A stretch of DNA of 64,000 bases. It comes from Buxus sempervirens (lineage: Eukaryota; Streptophyta; Magnoliopsida; Buxales; Buxaceae). The notes under the pieces were generated by a model. It was given only the letters and a program-made list of their open reading frames with translations. It ran no database searches and was not told the DNA's origin. The DNA is taken from the NCBI GenBank assembly GCA_947561395.2, contig OX387190.1:18656858-18720857 (forward strand), written 5' to 3'. A program made the translations under genes and the position numbers. Positions within the stretch are counted from its first letter, which is position 1. The number at the start of each line of letters is the position of its first letter. Positions 46,657 through 57,541 of the stretch are shown one piece after another.

Positions 46657-48923
46657 TGTAGACACCCCAAATTGCACAAACAATCATCAAAAATCATTAT
46701 TTCCTGGAAAGCCAGCACAGAATTTGAAGAAAATAAACTTTTATCTGTATCCGGATACAAGTACCCTTTCCCGTATCCGGATACTCATACCGGATACGTG
46801 TGAGCCTTAGTGTATCCGGTACCATGTACCGGATACCTTAAGGCCCTTTGTTATCCGGTCTGACATACCGGATACCTTAAGTTTGCTCAAAATTAGGGTT
46901 TTCCGAGAGCTTTTCACTTTTACCATCATGTCCCTCATTAAATGAGGGGAAATCGCGGAAATAACCTTAGGGTTAAGGTTGGAGGGGTTCTAGACATTAA
47001 TTTGTGTCTACCAATGACCTTAGCCCTTGCCTATAAATAGGAGCCTCCTCCTTGAGCAAATGACACACAACTCTTGTTTTGAATTCTCGCAAAGAAGAAC
47101 TCCAAGAGAAGAAGAAGACCGCTGTGGAATCGCCTCCAGAACTCAGGTAAGCCTCAACTTTTCCTTTTATTTTCTGTCTTTACATTCCTAGATCTAGATC
47201 TCTTCTTCTACCTTTCTGTAGTGTAAAGCCTTGTTTGTATGTGTGGAAATCCTTCCCCGGCTCAAAGTATCTCAAGACTCCCCTAGCCGTAAAACGTGAA
47301 GGCGGATCTAGGAGAAACGAGACTGGGGATTGACCCTAGTGCTAGAACCTATGTAGCATAAGGCCTTTTTGATTGATTGTAAACCGTTCCATATTCAAAG
47401 TACCCTTGATTATCTTAAAGAGAACAGAGGGAAACGATAATGGAACGGAACCCTAGGCTATGCTAGAACCTATTTTGTTGAATCTATATGCATGTTGTAT
47501 TGATCTTGCTTGGTTTTTCACCCTTGCACATACATATCACTATTTTGGCGGGATAGGCTCATATTTGGGGTTTATTGCATTTATTGTGATAAATCTCAAA
47601 TAAACGGCCTCAATCAATTCTGAAATGCCTTTCGGATGATTTTAAAGTATTTGTGTTCATCTTGCACGAATTTCATTTTTTATCAATTTTCGGATTGGGT
47701 TTTACTCAAAATGGCTTAGCTTGACAGTACCTGTACCCTTACTTCGGACGCCCATAACTTCATCGTCCGGATGAATTTTGGGGTGATTCTAGAACCATGG
47801 GAAAGGTGAGGCTATCTAGTTTATGTCCACCAAATTTCATGAATTTTCATCTTGCGGATTTTTGACACCTCTCTGTCGAAGTTGAGTGGACAGTTCAGGT
47901 TCAAGTACAGAACTTGTCACTTCGACGGACCGCCATGTGTTCGTTTTAAGTCCGATTCGAGTGATTTTTATTTCTGAGTACTCCTTTATGAGTTTATTTT
48001 CAAATCCAGTTGGTTTCATAATTTTTGGATCCCATTTGAATTATTGGTAGCCGATTTACTCAGAAATGTTCATTTGTACTTTTCTGGGTAAATCTGTGAT
48101 CTTCGAGGCCTGTTCGGGAGACCACCCAAGGCACATCCGAAGGGATTTTTGTATGAGGCTAGTTTCTTTTGAAAGATGGCCATACAAGCTTCAATCACAC
48201 CAATTTTCGTGGACTTTTATGTAGTGGATTGTTCTAGACAATTTTCCAAAGTTGCCCACTCGTCACTTTTAAAAATCCCCAGCAACAACTTCAAAGGAGC
48301 ATAACTCCTAGGATTTTTATCGAAATGAAGTGAAATTTTGCATGAGACTCTTATTTACCCTAATCTTTCAAATGGAATTGGTTTGGTTCAATTTAGAATT
48401 GGATTTGAATGATTTTAAGGCAAATGGCATACTTTTTACCAAATTTTCCGGATTTGATTCAACTTGGTTTTTTTTAGCAACTTGTACTTTGATTTCCATC
48501 TTTTGAAATACTCCAGAAGTGATATTGACATAAGAGAGGATCTAAAATCCATTTAGATCTTCATGTGAAAATATCATACATTGTTCCTTTTTCAAGGCTT
48601 TTTTCATGATTTTTAGCAAGCTTCTTATTTTCTTTTTAGCATGAACATACACTTGGCAACCACTTCATGTGGATGAATGGGGGTGCCTAACACCTTCCCC
48701 CGTTCATAATCTAATCCCCTTACCCATCTCTGGATTTGATTTTCAAGTAGGATTATTTTTATCCTAGAATGCTTCTTTTTTTTCACTTTTTGCTTATTTT
48801 GAACTCTTTGGTGTCCATTCTCACCCCAAAATCATGAATGGTGGCGACTCTCCCAATTTTTGCGTTGAGCCCGTGTGTTGACGGAGGGATGATCACTCTG
48901 GTGATTTTTTCCCATGTCTCACA
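46657..48923 (+). repeat. 5' LTR of the Tat element
   Basis: TGTAGACACCCC ... GTCTCACA, 2,267 bp, collinear with the solo LTR at 34,287. U3 carries the TATCCGG palindromes (about 46,745-46,880). TATA is at 47,032-47,039. The downstream part has a splice-donor-like CAG-GTAAGC at 47,144-47,152. The 5-bp left flank is GTAGG; its partner would lie right of the window. Confidence 0.93.
47032..47039 (+). promoter_or_regulatory. TATA box of the Tat 5' LTR
   Basis: TATAAATA in GCCTATAAATAGG, same context and position as in the solo LTR. Confidence 0.85.
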
Positions 48924-48925
48924 AC

Positions 48926-48943
48926 TGGCGACTCTGCTGGGGA
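48926..48943 (+). promoter_or_regulatory. Primer-binding site of the Tat element
   Basis: TGGCGACTCTGCTGGGGA begins two bases after the LTR end, the expected place for tRNA priming of minus-strand DNA synthesis. A TGGCGACTCTGCTGGGG-like site is, as I recall, typical of Tat/Ogre-type elements and complementary to a tRNA 3' end (Arg is reported for Ogre); I have not verified the tRNA. Confidence 0.75.
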
Positions 48944-50404
48944 CTTGTGGATTTAAGCCATTTTTGTGTATTTGTTCATGCTTTTCTCTACTTTTGAATG
49001 TTTGCTATTTTGGTTACTTCATTTGTGCATATTGTTATATTTCAAATCAGATTAGGATGCTTAGAAATTTGTATGGATCCAAAGCCTATTTTGAAACATG
49101 ATTTGGATGTGTTTTGTGATGACATGCTTTGATTTAAGTTGTTATGCATTGAAAAAGAAAATTTCAAAATCTGGAAATTTGGTGTAAATTTTGAGTATTC
49201 AAGCATGTTTCCCATGAATAATGCTTTTTGTGCTTAATGGTTGTTTTATGCCATGATTTGAACTTGGGGGTATGGAATGACATAAGTTGAGCATGAAAAC
49301 AATGAAAAAAAAATCTGAAATGCTTAGTGGGAATTTTGGGGATTTTCAAGCATATGTTTCCCAAGCTAAAAGCTTTTTATGTCATATTGTTAGCTTCTGG
49401 GTTTTAGGCTTGGATTTGGGCATAAAACCATGTCACTTGAGCATCCAATTGAAGAAAAAAAATCTGGAAATTTTAATGTATTTTGGGGAGATCTTAAGCA
49501 TGTTTTACCTCATTGAAACACTTTTAAACCATGTCAAGTAAGTGCTAAATTTTTAGGCTTCAAATTGGGGTAAATGGTACACTTTGAGCATGAAAGAGAA
49601 CATGAAAATCTGGGATTTTAGGGAATGCTTTTGGGTTTCAAGCATGCTTCCATGGTTTAATTGTTGTTTGTACAAATAACATGTTTTGTATAACACTTTT
49701 TGGGCATGTAATATTCTTTGTGCATATTTAGTTGTTTTGGTGCTTGCTTGCTTGTATTTAGCTTCATTATTTTGTCATATATGCCTTGGTTTGAAATTGA
49801 ATGCATGGCTACGAAAAAGAGTGGCAAGGGGCTGGGACGTTATGAATGTTACCACAATTTAAAATTGCACTTGAGCACTTGAAACAATTTGCACAGCCTA
49901 CCCTTTACCTATTAGGAAGTTGAACCATGAATGTGTGTAGCTTGGCGCACCGAGGTCGTGACTTCGGAAAGCGAAAGTGAAAACATTTACCTTAGAATTT
50001 GGGTCAATGATGTGATGACAATGGGATCTGTGATTCGATTCCGGGCATCACTAGACTTGAGTTCTAAGTTGCCAATTAAGCCAAAACCCAAAAACCATAC
50101 GCTTGAAGGTGGAGAAACACGTTTTCAGCTAAAAGCACACAATTGCGTTTGGGGAATTGGGTGTAAATGTGGGAAGGCCGTTTGCATGTTTTACAGGCCA
50201 AGGTATAATGTGAATACCATATTGAATGAAGGTAATACAAGGTGGCAAGGTAAAGCCATGTTCTTTTCCTAAATTTGGGGAATTTTGCAAGTATGGTGTC
50301 CAAGCCCAATTTGGGGCAAGTTTTGGAGGTCAAATTAAGGTGAGCATCAAATGGGAATGAAAATAAATCAAATCTGGTGAAAAAATGAGTCAAAAAGGGC
50401 CATT
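48944..50404 (+). other. Leader of the Tat element, first part, no ORF of note
   Basis: AT-rich, with recurring GCATG(T/A)TT and AAATCTGG(A/G)AA words (49,140-49,660) suggesting old internal duplications. A 113-codon frame at 49,931-50,272 is not recognised. Confidence 0.5.
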
Positions 50405-50560
50405 TCAGCAATAACCGGCAACTCAGGCCGGTTAATAACAACTCTAATCATATCCAGTATGTATTTCCGGATACAAAGGCATATGCGTGTATCCGGTTAG
50501 GGTGACCGGATACAATAAGGCATATTCTTATCCGGTATATTATACCGGATACGTTCAAAA
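50405..50560. promoter_or_regulatory. TATCCGG palindrome cluster in the leader
   Basis: AACCGGC ... GCCGGTT, TATTTCCGGATAC, GTATCCGGTTAGGGTGACCGGATAC-like and TATCCGGTA ... TACCGGATA palindromes, clearly related to those in U3. The element thus carries the same array twice on its 5' side. Confidence 0.75.
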
Positions 50561-50867
50561 AATGCACAAATTGGCTTTTCAGCCCAAATTTTCAGAATAA
50601 AATGCCTAAAACACTATGGATAATCCTTAGGCACCCCGAAAAGAACATAAGAAATGTTCCCAAAAATACAAAATCAAAGAAAAAAAAACAAAAAAGAATA
50701 AAATAAAATATTCTTTCAGGATTTAACCTAAGTTTGAAAATCAAAGAGGAAACCAAGGTGTCATATTTTTTGACACCAACTCAACTCAAACATGTGTCAG
50801 TTAAACTTTGGAACTTGAAAACTGAGAAAATTCAGCAAATTTGAAAATAAATAAATAAAAAAAAACC

Positions 50868-52110
50868 CTTGATTGGTCTCCTTTTTACCAATCAAGTCAA
50901 AAAAGTGGGACCTCTGGAAGCCCTAGAATATTCCATGAACCCTTGATTGGTCTCCTTTTTACCAATCAAGTCCAAAAAAAATTGGGACCCTTGGAAGCCC
51001 TAGAATATTCCAAAAAAAAAAAAAAAAAACCCTTGATTGGTCTCCTTTTTACCAATCAAGTCAAAAAAAAGTGGGACCTCTGGAAGCCCTAGAATATTCC
51101 ATGAACCCTTGATTGGTCTCCTTTTTACCAATCAAGTCAAATCAAAATTGGGACCTCTGGAAGCCCTAGAATATTCCATGAACCCTTGATTGGTCTCCTT
51201 TTTACCAATCAAGTCCAAAAAAAATTGGGACCCTTGGAAGCCCTAGAATATTCCAAAAAAAAAAAACCCTTGATTGGTCTCCTTTTTACCAATCAAGTCA
51301 AAAAAAGTGGGACCTCTGGAAGCCCTAGAATATTCCATGAACCCTTGATTGGTCTCCTTTTTACCAATCAAGTCAAATCAAAATTGGGACATCTGGAAGC
51401 CCTAGAATATTCCATGAACCCTTGATTGGTCTCCTTTTTACCAATCAAGTCAAAAAAAAATTGGGACCCTTGGAAGCCCTAGAATATTCCATAAAAAACC
51501 CTTGATTGGTCTCCTTTATACCAATCAAGTCAAAAAAAGTGGGACCTCTGGAAGCCCTAGAATATTCCATGAACCCTTGATTGGTCTCCTTTTTACCAAT
51601 CAAGTCAAATCAAAATTGGGACCTCTGGAAGCCCTAGAATATTCCATGAACCCTTGATTGGTCTCCTTTTTACCAATCAAGTCCAACAAAAATTGGGACC
51701 CTTGGAAGCCCTAGAATATTCCATAAAAAAACCTTGATTGGTCTCCTTTTTACCAATCAAGTCAAAAAAAAGTGGGACCTCTGGAAGCCCTAGAATATTC
51801 CATGAACCCTTGATTGATCTCCTTTTTACCAATCAAATAAAAAATTGGGACCCTTGGAAGCCCTAGAATATTCCATAAAAAACCCTTGATTGGTCTCCTT
51901 TTTACCAATCAAGTCAAAAAAGTGGGACCTTTGGAAGCCCTAGAATATTCCATGAACCCTTGATTGGTCTCCTTTTTACCAATCAAATCAAATCAAAAAT
52001 TGGGACCCTTGGAAGCCCTAGAATATTCCATGAAAACCTTGGTTGGTTATTTTTATCAATCAAATAAAAAAAAATTTTTTTTGGGACCCTTGGAAGCCCT
52101 AGAATATTCC
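50868..52110. repeat. 16-unit hairpin array (74-90-bp units) in the gag leader
   Basis: Unit starts (CTTGATTGGT): 50868, 50942, 51032, 51108, 51185, 51269, 51344, 51421, 51501, 51576, 51653, 51733, 51809, 51885, 51959, 52038. Each typical unit is a perfect 10-bp hairpin, CTTGATTGGT - 9-nt loop - ACCAATCAAG, followed by an A-rich spacer, GTGGGACCTCTGGAAGCC or TTGGGACCCTTGGAAGCC, and CTAGAATATTCC. The two spacer types tend to alternate, suggesting growth by dimers. The arms contain CCAAT in opposite orientations, and GAATATTC fits GAAnnTTC. Units at 51809 and 52038 are decayed. The array is non-coding. Confidence 0.95.
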
Positions 52111-52254
52111 AACACAAAATCAAAAAGAAAAACAAAAAAATAACAAAAACAAAAAATTTTTGGACTGATGTTCACCTGACCTATCTGTCTACATTTATAG
52201 GGGTGTGTTTCAAATTAAATGGAAGCTGACTTGTGTCTTTGTTTTTCTTACATC

Positions 52255-52256
52255 AG
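52255..52256 (+). promoter_or_regulatory. Splice-acceptor-like site before gag
   Basis: TTGTTTTTCTTACATCAG ends 57 bp upstream of the gag ATG at 52,314: a good polypyrimidine tract plus CAG. It could pair with the donor-like CAG-GTAAGC in the LTR (GT at 47,147), removing about 5.1 kb that includes PBS and hairpin array. This is inference from consensus only. Confidence 0.4.
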
Positions 52257-52313
52257 GTACATTTACACTTATTTACAATCATTGCTCCCGTGACCAGATC
52301 CAAAGCAAGAACA

Positions 52314-53804
52314 ATGAATACTGAAGAGAACCAAGCCCAAGCTACTGTCCCTGCTCAGGACTTTACTCAACTGCAGGAGCAAGTGGCCGGTCTGGCCAAG
52401 ATGCTGGGGGACCTACTGGCGGCTCAGGCCCAACAGGCCCAAGCCCAGAACCAGGCATCTACTTCCCATCAGGCACCACCACCTCAGGCCTACATTCCGC
52501 CTCCGGCTCAGCCCATGCCTGAGCCCATTTCTGAACCAGTCCCTGAACCCATTCTGATCAGGGAAAATACAGCGGAGTCTGAGAAAGAGCTAGAAAAAGA
52601 AAAGGCCCGAGATGAGATGGAAAAGAAAATGCTGCTCAGGATAGAGAGGATCCAGGCAGAGCTGAAGGAAGTGAAGGGGGGAGGCAGCCATGCAGGCACC
52701 ACCTTCGAGGACCTGTGCATGTACCCGGACGTCTGTCTACCGGCTAAGTTCAGGTGCCCAGACTTCGATAAATTTGATGGCACGGGCTGCCCATTGAGCC
52801 ATCTCAAATTATACTGCGGGGCCCTATGCCAATTTGGCCGGGATGATGGCATATTGATCCAGCTCTTCCAGAGGAGTCTGACCGGGTCAGCCCTTCGGTG
52901 GTTCGCTACAGTGGACCATGGAAGGATTAGGAGGTGGAAGGACCTAGCCGACGCTTTCCTGGACCAATACAAGTTCAACTCTGAGATCGTGCCAGACCGG
53001 TACGACATGATGAGGATGACCAAGGGGAAAGATGAACCGGTACGGCAGTACGCCAAGAGATGGAGAGAGGCCGCCTCCCAGGTCAGGCCACCTATGCAAG
53101 AGCCGGAGATGATCTCCACATTTATGGGCACACTGGGGCAGCCTTTCTACAACCATCTGGTGGGTCAGATCACCACTAACTTCGCTGCCTTGGTACAAGT
53201 GGCGGACCGGATCGAGGAAGGGGTCAGATCAGGAAGGCTGATAGACTACTCTACTCTGACTGGGCAGTCTGATTCCTCGGCCTCCATGGCCCAAAAGAAG
53301 GTAACTGGGTTCAAGAAGACAGGGGCCCGAAAAGAAGGGGAGGTGAACCTGGTCCAGGCTCCTCCAGCCAAGAAGCCACTGCACGTCAACATCTCTGTAC
53401 CCCAGCAACCCCAGCAGGCTCAACAGGCCCAGCAGTCTTATCAGAGCCCTCAGAATGTCAATTTCACTCCCTCCGTACCAGCAAACCCAAGGAGGACCTT
53501 TACCAGGGAGGAAAGAGAGGCCTGGTTAGCCAACAGAAAGAACCGGGTTTTAACCCCTCTACCCATATCTCTTTCCAAACTATTGCCAACCCTGCTAAAG
53601 GGTGAATACTTGACTCTGAAAGAGCCCAACCCGAATGCCACCAGGGGGAGAAATTTTGACACATCGGTCACCTGTGATTTCCACATGGGTGCACCGGGGC
53701 ATTCTACTAATAACTGCTGGGTATTGAAGCATGCAGTCCAGGATTTGTTGGACCAGAAGGCCTTGGTCTTTAAACACTGCTGCACCCGCCCCGTCGGGAA
53801 ATGA
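52314..53804 (+). CDS. Tat gag polyprotein (capsid/nucleocapsid)
   Basis: Structural protein that packages the RNA and forms the virus-like particle. I take ATG 52,314 (MNTEENQAQ) as start because the upstream in-frame ATG at 52,233 lies before the likely splice acceptor; this gives 496 residues. An N-terminal Gln/Pro/Ala-rich region and a charged helix (ENTAESEKELEKEKARDEME) precede the Retrotrans_gag core: LYCGALCQFGRDDGILIQLF, SLTGSALRWFATVD, KDLADAFLDQY, KDEPVRQYAKRWREAA, PFYNHLVGQI and VADRIEEGVRSGR. Near the C-terminus CDFHMGAPGHSTNNC is a zinc-knuckle-like motif of the Tat type, followed by VQDLLDQKALVF. The frame then runs out at 53,804, while protease continues one frame over from about 53,770. 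The GC content is clearly higher than in the flanks. Confidence 0.92.
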   Translation: MNTEENQAQATVPAQDFTQLQEQVAGLAKMLGDLLAAQAQQAQAQNQASTSHQAPPPQAYIPPPAQPMPEPISEPVPEPILIRENTAESEKELEKEKARDEMEKKMLLRIERIQAELKEVKGGGSHAGTTFEDLCMYPDVCLPAKFRCPDFDKFDGTGCPLSHLKLYCGALCQFGRDDGILIQLFQRSLTGSALRWFATVDHGRIRRWKDLADAFLDQYKFNSEIVPDRYDMMRMTKGKDEPVRQYAKRWREAASQVRPPMQEPEMISTFMGTLGQPFYNHLVGQITTNFAALVQVADRIEEGVRSGRLIDYSTLTGQSDSSASMAQKKVTGFKKTGARKEGEVNLVQAPPAKKPLHVNISVPQQPQQAQQAQQSYQSPQNVNFTPSVPANPRRTFTREEREAWLANRKNRVLTPLPISLSKLLPTLLKGEYLTLKEPNPNATRGRNFDTSVTCDFHMGAPGHSTNNCWVLKHAVQDLLDQKALVFKHCCTRPVGK

Positions 53805-55315
53805 CATTGGGCAGAACCCTCTGCCGTACCACAATGGGGCGGGCCCATCCAACTCCATCACTGCCATATCTACCACGAGAAGGGCCTTTGACCCATCACA
53901 GCTCATAGCACCTGTGGGGACTACAGTCCAGGTCCGATTTTTCCCAGAAGAAGAAGAAGAGGAGATCAACATGGTCTCCCAGAAAAACAATACAGCTGCT
54001 GAGGACATAAGTTCCTCTTTAAATCGGGTCTCATCTCTTATGACCCAGATGAATACTGCAAGGTCCCCATTGGTCTTCAATTGCAGTCCACCCACTTATT
54101 CCCCATCCAAGCCGTCTAAGGCTCCACTGGTCATCAATCTTGACCCCACCACTGCTTCCATCACTTCTTCTGTCCCCACCAAATCCAAACTTCAACCCTT
54201 GGTTGTAAATGTGCAACCAGCCCATACTATCCCTAAACCGGCCCATACATCCCGGTCCAAACTCCAGCCACTAGTGGTTGACATCCCTAAATTAGCCTAT
54301 TCAGAGGCCGCTGTACCATGGAACTACAGCGAGGGAATCACGGCTACGGTTCCAATGGTCAGGGACCAGAACCAGGAGGAGGTGAACCTCATGACGAGGT
54401 CAGGGAGATGTGCAGGGGGTGAAGAGAAGGAGAAAGAGACAGAAGTAGAGAAAGAAAAAAAAGAAAATGAAGAAAAAAGAAAACAGAAGGGAAAAAATAA
54501 AGTAGGAGAAGACACCCCCCAGGGTACAGAAAATGAGGCAGCAGACCTCATAAAAATAATAAAGAAAAGTGAATTTAATCTTGTGGATCAGCTAAACAAG
54601 GTCCCGGCCCAGATTTCAATACTGGGCCTTTTGCTGAATTCTGAAAAGCACAGGGATGCATTGTTAAGGGTGCTACAGAGTGCACACGTATCCCAGACTA
54701 TTGATCCGGACCAGCTTGGTAAAATGGTTGGTCAAATCTTGTCACATAATGTGATAAGTTTCTCAGAGGGTGAGATCAGCCCAGGTGGGTGTTATCATGT
54801 GGACCCTTTGCACATAACTGTGCTTTGTAAGGGCTGCATGGTTGCACGGGTTTTAATTGACAACGGGTCAGCGTTAAACGTTTGCCCGTTAATCACTTTT
54901 ACCAAGCTAGGTCTGGACCAGTCAAGGATCAAACAAAATGGGTGGATAGTTAGGGCTTTTGATAGCTCCAAGACCCACTCCCTAGGGGAGATTGAACTGC
55001 CGGTCACAATCGGGCCGAATATCTTTAACATCACATTTGAAGTGATGGATACCGCAGCCTTCAATCTGCTCCTAGGAAGGCCGTGGATACATTCGGCTAG
55101 GGCAATACCATCCACGCTCCACCAAAGAGTGAAGTACATAAGAGGGCAAAGGGTGATAACAGTCCTAGCCGAAAACTTGGTGCCGCCCATCGTGTCACCT
55201 GATGTACCCTTGATCAATGTGGACCTAACTGTCGACAAGATTTCATTCCACTCATTCCAATTTGAGGCGGTCAATTACATACCTGGGGGTGTGAGAAAAA
55301 GAAGGAAAATTGGAC
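53770..55315 (+). CDS. Tat protease segment of pol (shifted frame)
   Basis: Open in its frame from 53,731 to TGA at 55,344; homologous sequence begins near 53,770 (PAPSGNDIGQNPLPYHNG). A low-complexity linker with Lys/Glu-rich stretch (54,410-54,530) precedes the aspartic protease: GCMVARVLIDNGSALNVCPL holds the active-site motif as DNGS, a variant common in this clade, and FEVMDTAAFNLLLGRPWIHS is the second conserved block. Protease cleaves Gag-Pol. The change of frame from gag could be a programmed shift or a mutation; further breaks downstream favour mutation. Confidence 0.88.
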
Positions 55316-56014
55316 CACTGCAGAAAAGATGGTCAAGAAAGTGATGGAGAAATACCACTTTCACCCAGGGAAAGGCCTGGGGATCAATCTGCAGGGGATG
55401 GTGGAGCCAATCACGGCTAAGAAACTGATCCCCAAGGTAGGGTTGGGCTTCAAGCCCAGAGGCTGGAGAAGAATGAAATATGAAGAAGGGGAGAGCAGAA
55501 GCAAAGGAAAACTCCCGCATCTGAGGGTGAAATTTCCAAAACCCTCCTATATAATCCAAATTTCTCCTCCCATGGACCAATCCAAGCCTCCTTACCGAAA
55601 CATCAACCCATTCCAAAAGCCTTTTGTTTCGGCCCTACAACCCTATAACCCATCTCCAATACTGGGAGCAGTGGATGGGCCTGGACCACAGCCCGAGCAG
55701 CAGGTGGACTTTTCTGAAGATGTTGGTGCATTCTTCGCCATGACGGAAAGCGAAAAGACTGATGGTGACATAGACCTGCCGTTCATTGACTGGGCCGCAG
55801 TAAAGATTCCGGAGGAGGTCACTTCCGGACTGAGCCCCGTAGCAGAAAAGGGCAGTACCTACCCGGTGATGATGGCATCGGACTTTGGGCTTGAGGAGCA
55901 GGCTTTCCCTATTTCCCCTGCTCCCCAAAATTTTGTAATGAACAATTGGGAGGAAACTCCCCTTACCTTTGAAGCAGCGTCTGTGTGGCAAACTGACGCG
56001 GCTTCCAAAAAAAA
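55300..56014 (+). pseudogene. Pol linker with G-patch-like motif
   Basis: Continues in a third frame: TAEKMVKKVMEKYHFHPGKG, LGINLQGMVEPITAKK and VGLGFKPRGWRRM match the glycine-rich (G-patch-like) segment between protease and RT in Tat elements. The rest is an acidic linker. The frame ends at TAG 56,022 because of an indel at the nine-A run 56,007-56,015; reading resumes in the RT frame with IVECHFPEG. Confidence 0.8.
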
Positions 56015-56015
56015 A

Positions 56016-57541
56016 CTCCAATAGTGGAATGCCATTTCCCTGAAGGTTCTAATGGGCCTTCGTCTTCAGGAGAATTATGTTTAGAAGGCCCACAAAAAAC
56101 CCAAAAAGATTTTTCTATTTTTTCTAGAAAATTTAATTTTTTCAAAAAGGTCCACACCACTTATGAACCATATAATCAGACCGAATTGGACCAGGTTGAA
56201 TATGACTTCGACCTTGAGCTCGACTTTGATCTCATGGGGGTCGAAGAAGAGACCGAGGTCGAAGAAGAAGACGTTCCAAAAGAAATTGAATACTAATTAG
56301 AACGTCATGAAAAGGGGGTCCAACCTAATATTGAGGAGACCATATCCATAAACCTTGGGACCGAAGATGACCCAAAAATTGTAAAAATCGGGTCATGCTT
56401 GTCTGATGGGCAGAAAAATGAAATGTCACAATTCTTGGCAGATTACAAGGATGTGTTTGCTTGGTCGTATCGGGACATGCCGGGGTTGGACACAGACATG
56501 GTGGTGCATAAATTGCCAATTTTGCCAGGGGTTAAGTCGATTAAGCAGAAGCTGAGAAGATTAAAGCCGGAATGGACCTTAAAGGTCAAGGACGAAGTGG
56601 TCAAACAATTCCAAGCTGGATTTTTGGCAGTCTCTACGTACCCGGAGTGGCTCGCAAACATAGTGCCGGTACCAAAGAAGGACGGGAAGGTCCGAATGTG
56701 CGTGGACTATAGAGACTTGAACAGGGCAAGCCCAAAGGACGATTTTCCGCTTCCACACATCGACATTCTGGTCGATAATACTGCGGTACATAGCCTGTTT
56801 TCCTTCATGGATGGTTTCTCAGGATATAATCAGATCAAGATGGCTAAGGAGGATCAAGAGAAAACAGCATTTATCACACCTTGGGGCACATTCCACTATA
56901 CAGTCATGCCGTTTGGGCTTAAGAACGCTGGGGCAACATACCAGCGGGCCATGACTGCACTATTTCATGATATGATCCATAAGGAGATGGAGGTCTACGT
57001 GGACGATATGATTGCCAAATCATGCAAAGAGGAGGACCACTTGATCAATCTGAAGAAAGTGTTCGATCGGCTCAGGAAGTACAGTCTACAGCTTAACCCG
57101 GCTAAGTGCGTCTTTGGGGCTACATCAGGGAAGCTACTGGGGTTTATAGTGAGCCGAAGAGGAATCGAAATTGACCCGGCTAAGGCCAAGGCCATAATTG
57201 AAATGCCAGCACCCAGAACCGAGAAGGAGGTCAGGGGCTTTCTCGGGAGGATTCAATACATAAGCCGGTTCATAGCACAGCTCACTGCTATCTGTGAACC
57301 GATTTTCAAGCTTCTAAGGAAAGATAACCCTACGGTCTGGAATGAGGACTGCCAGCAGGCATTTGACACAATAAAGATGTATTTGCTAAACCCACCTGTG
57401 CTAGTGCCACCAACTCCAAGAAGACCACTGATCATGTACTTGTCAGTGTTGGAAACGTCGATGGGATGTGTCTTGGGGCAACATGATGAGACTGGTAGAA
57501 AAGAAAGGGCAATTTACTATCTGAGTAAAAAATTCACATAA
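56016..57541 (+). pseudogene. Tat reverse transcriptase
   Basis: Same frame as the integrase ORF. After an acidic stretch (DLELDFDLMGVEEETEVEE) there is TAA at 56,294-56,296, then INLGTEDDPKIVKIG leads into RT. Conserved blocks: LPILPGVKSIKQKLRRLKPE, YPEWLANIVPVPKKDGKVRM, CVDYRDLNRASPKDDFPLPH, FMDGFSGYNQIKMA, GTFHYTVMPFGLKNAGATYQ, and the catalytic YVDD at 56,996-57,007 (EVYVDDMIAKS), so the catalytic aspartates are intact. LLGFIVSRRGIEIDPAKAKA and the thumb follow. The frame meets TAA at 57,539-57,541 (KKFT-stop-YEAKYS) and reads on into RNase H. RT copies RNA into cDNA; this copy cannot be made as one protein. Confidence 0.92.

Noticed and set aside
50868-52110. Array with regular spacing and palindromic repeats, CRISPR-like at first sight
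   Set aside because: Spacers are not unique (two recurring types), the repeat includes the spacer, and the context is a plant retrotransposon leader.
52508-53131. 207-codon minus-strand frame within gag
   Set aside because: Shadow of the GC-rich gag coding sequence; no independent signal.
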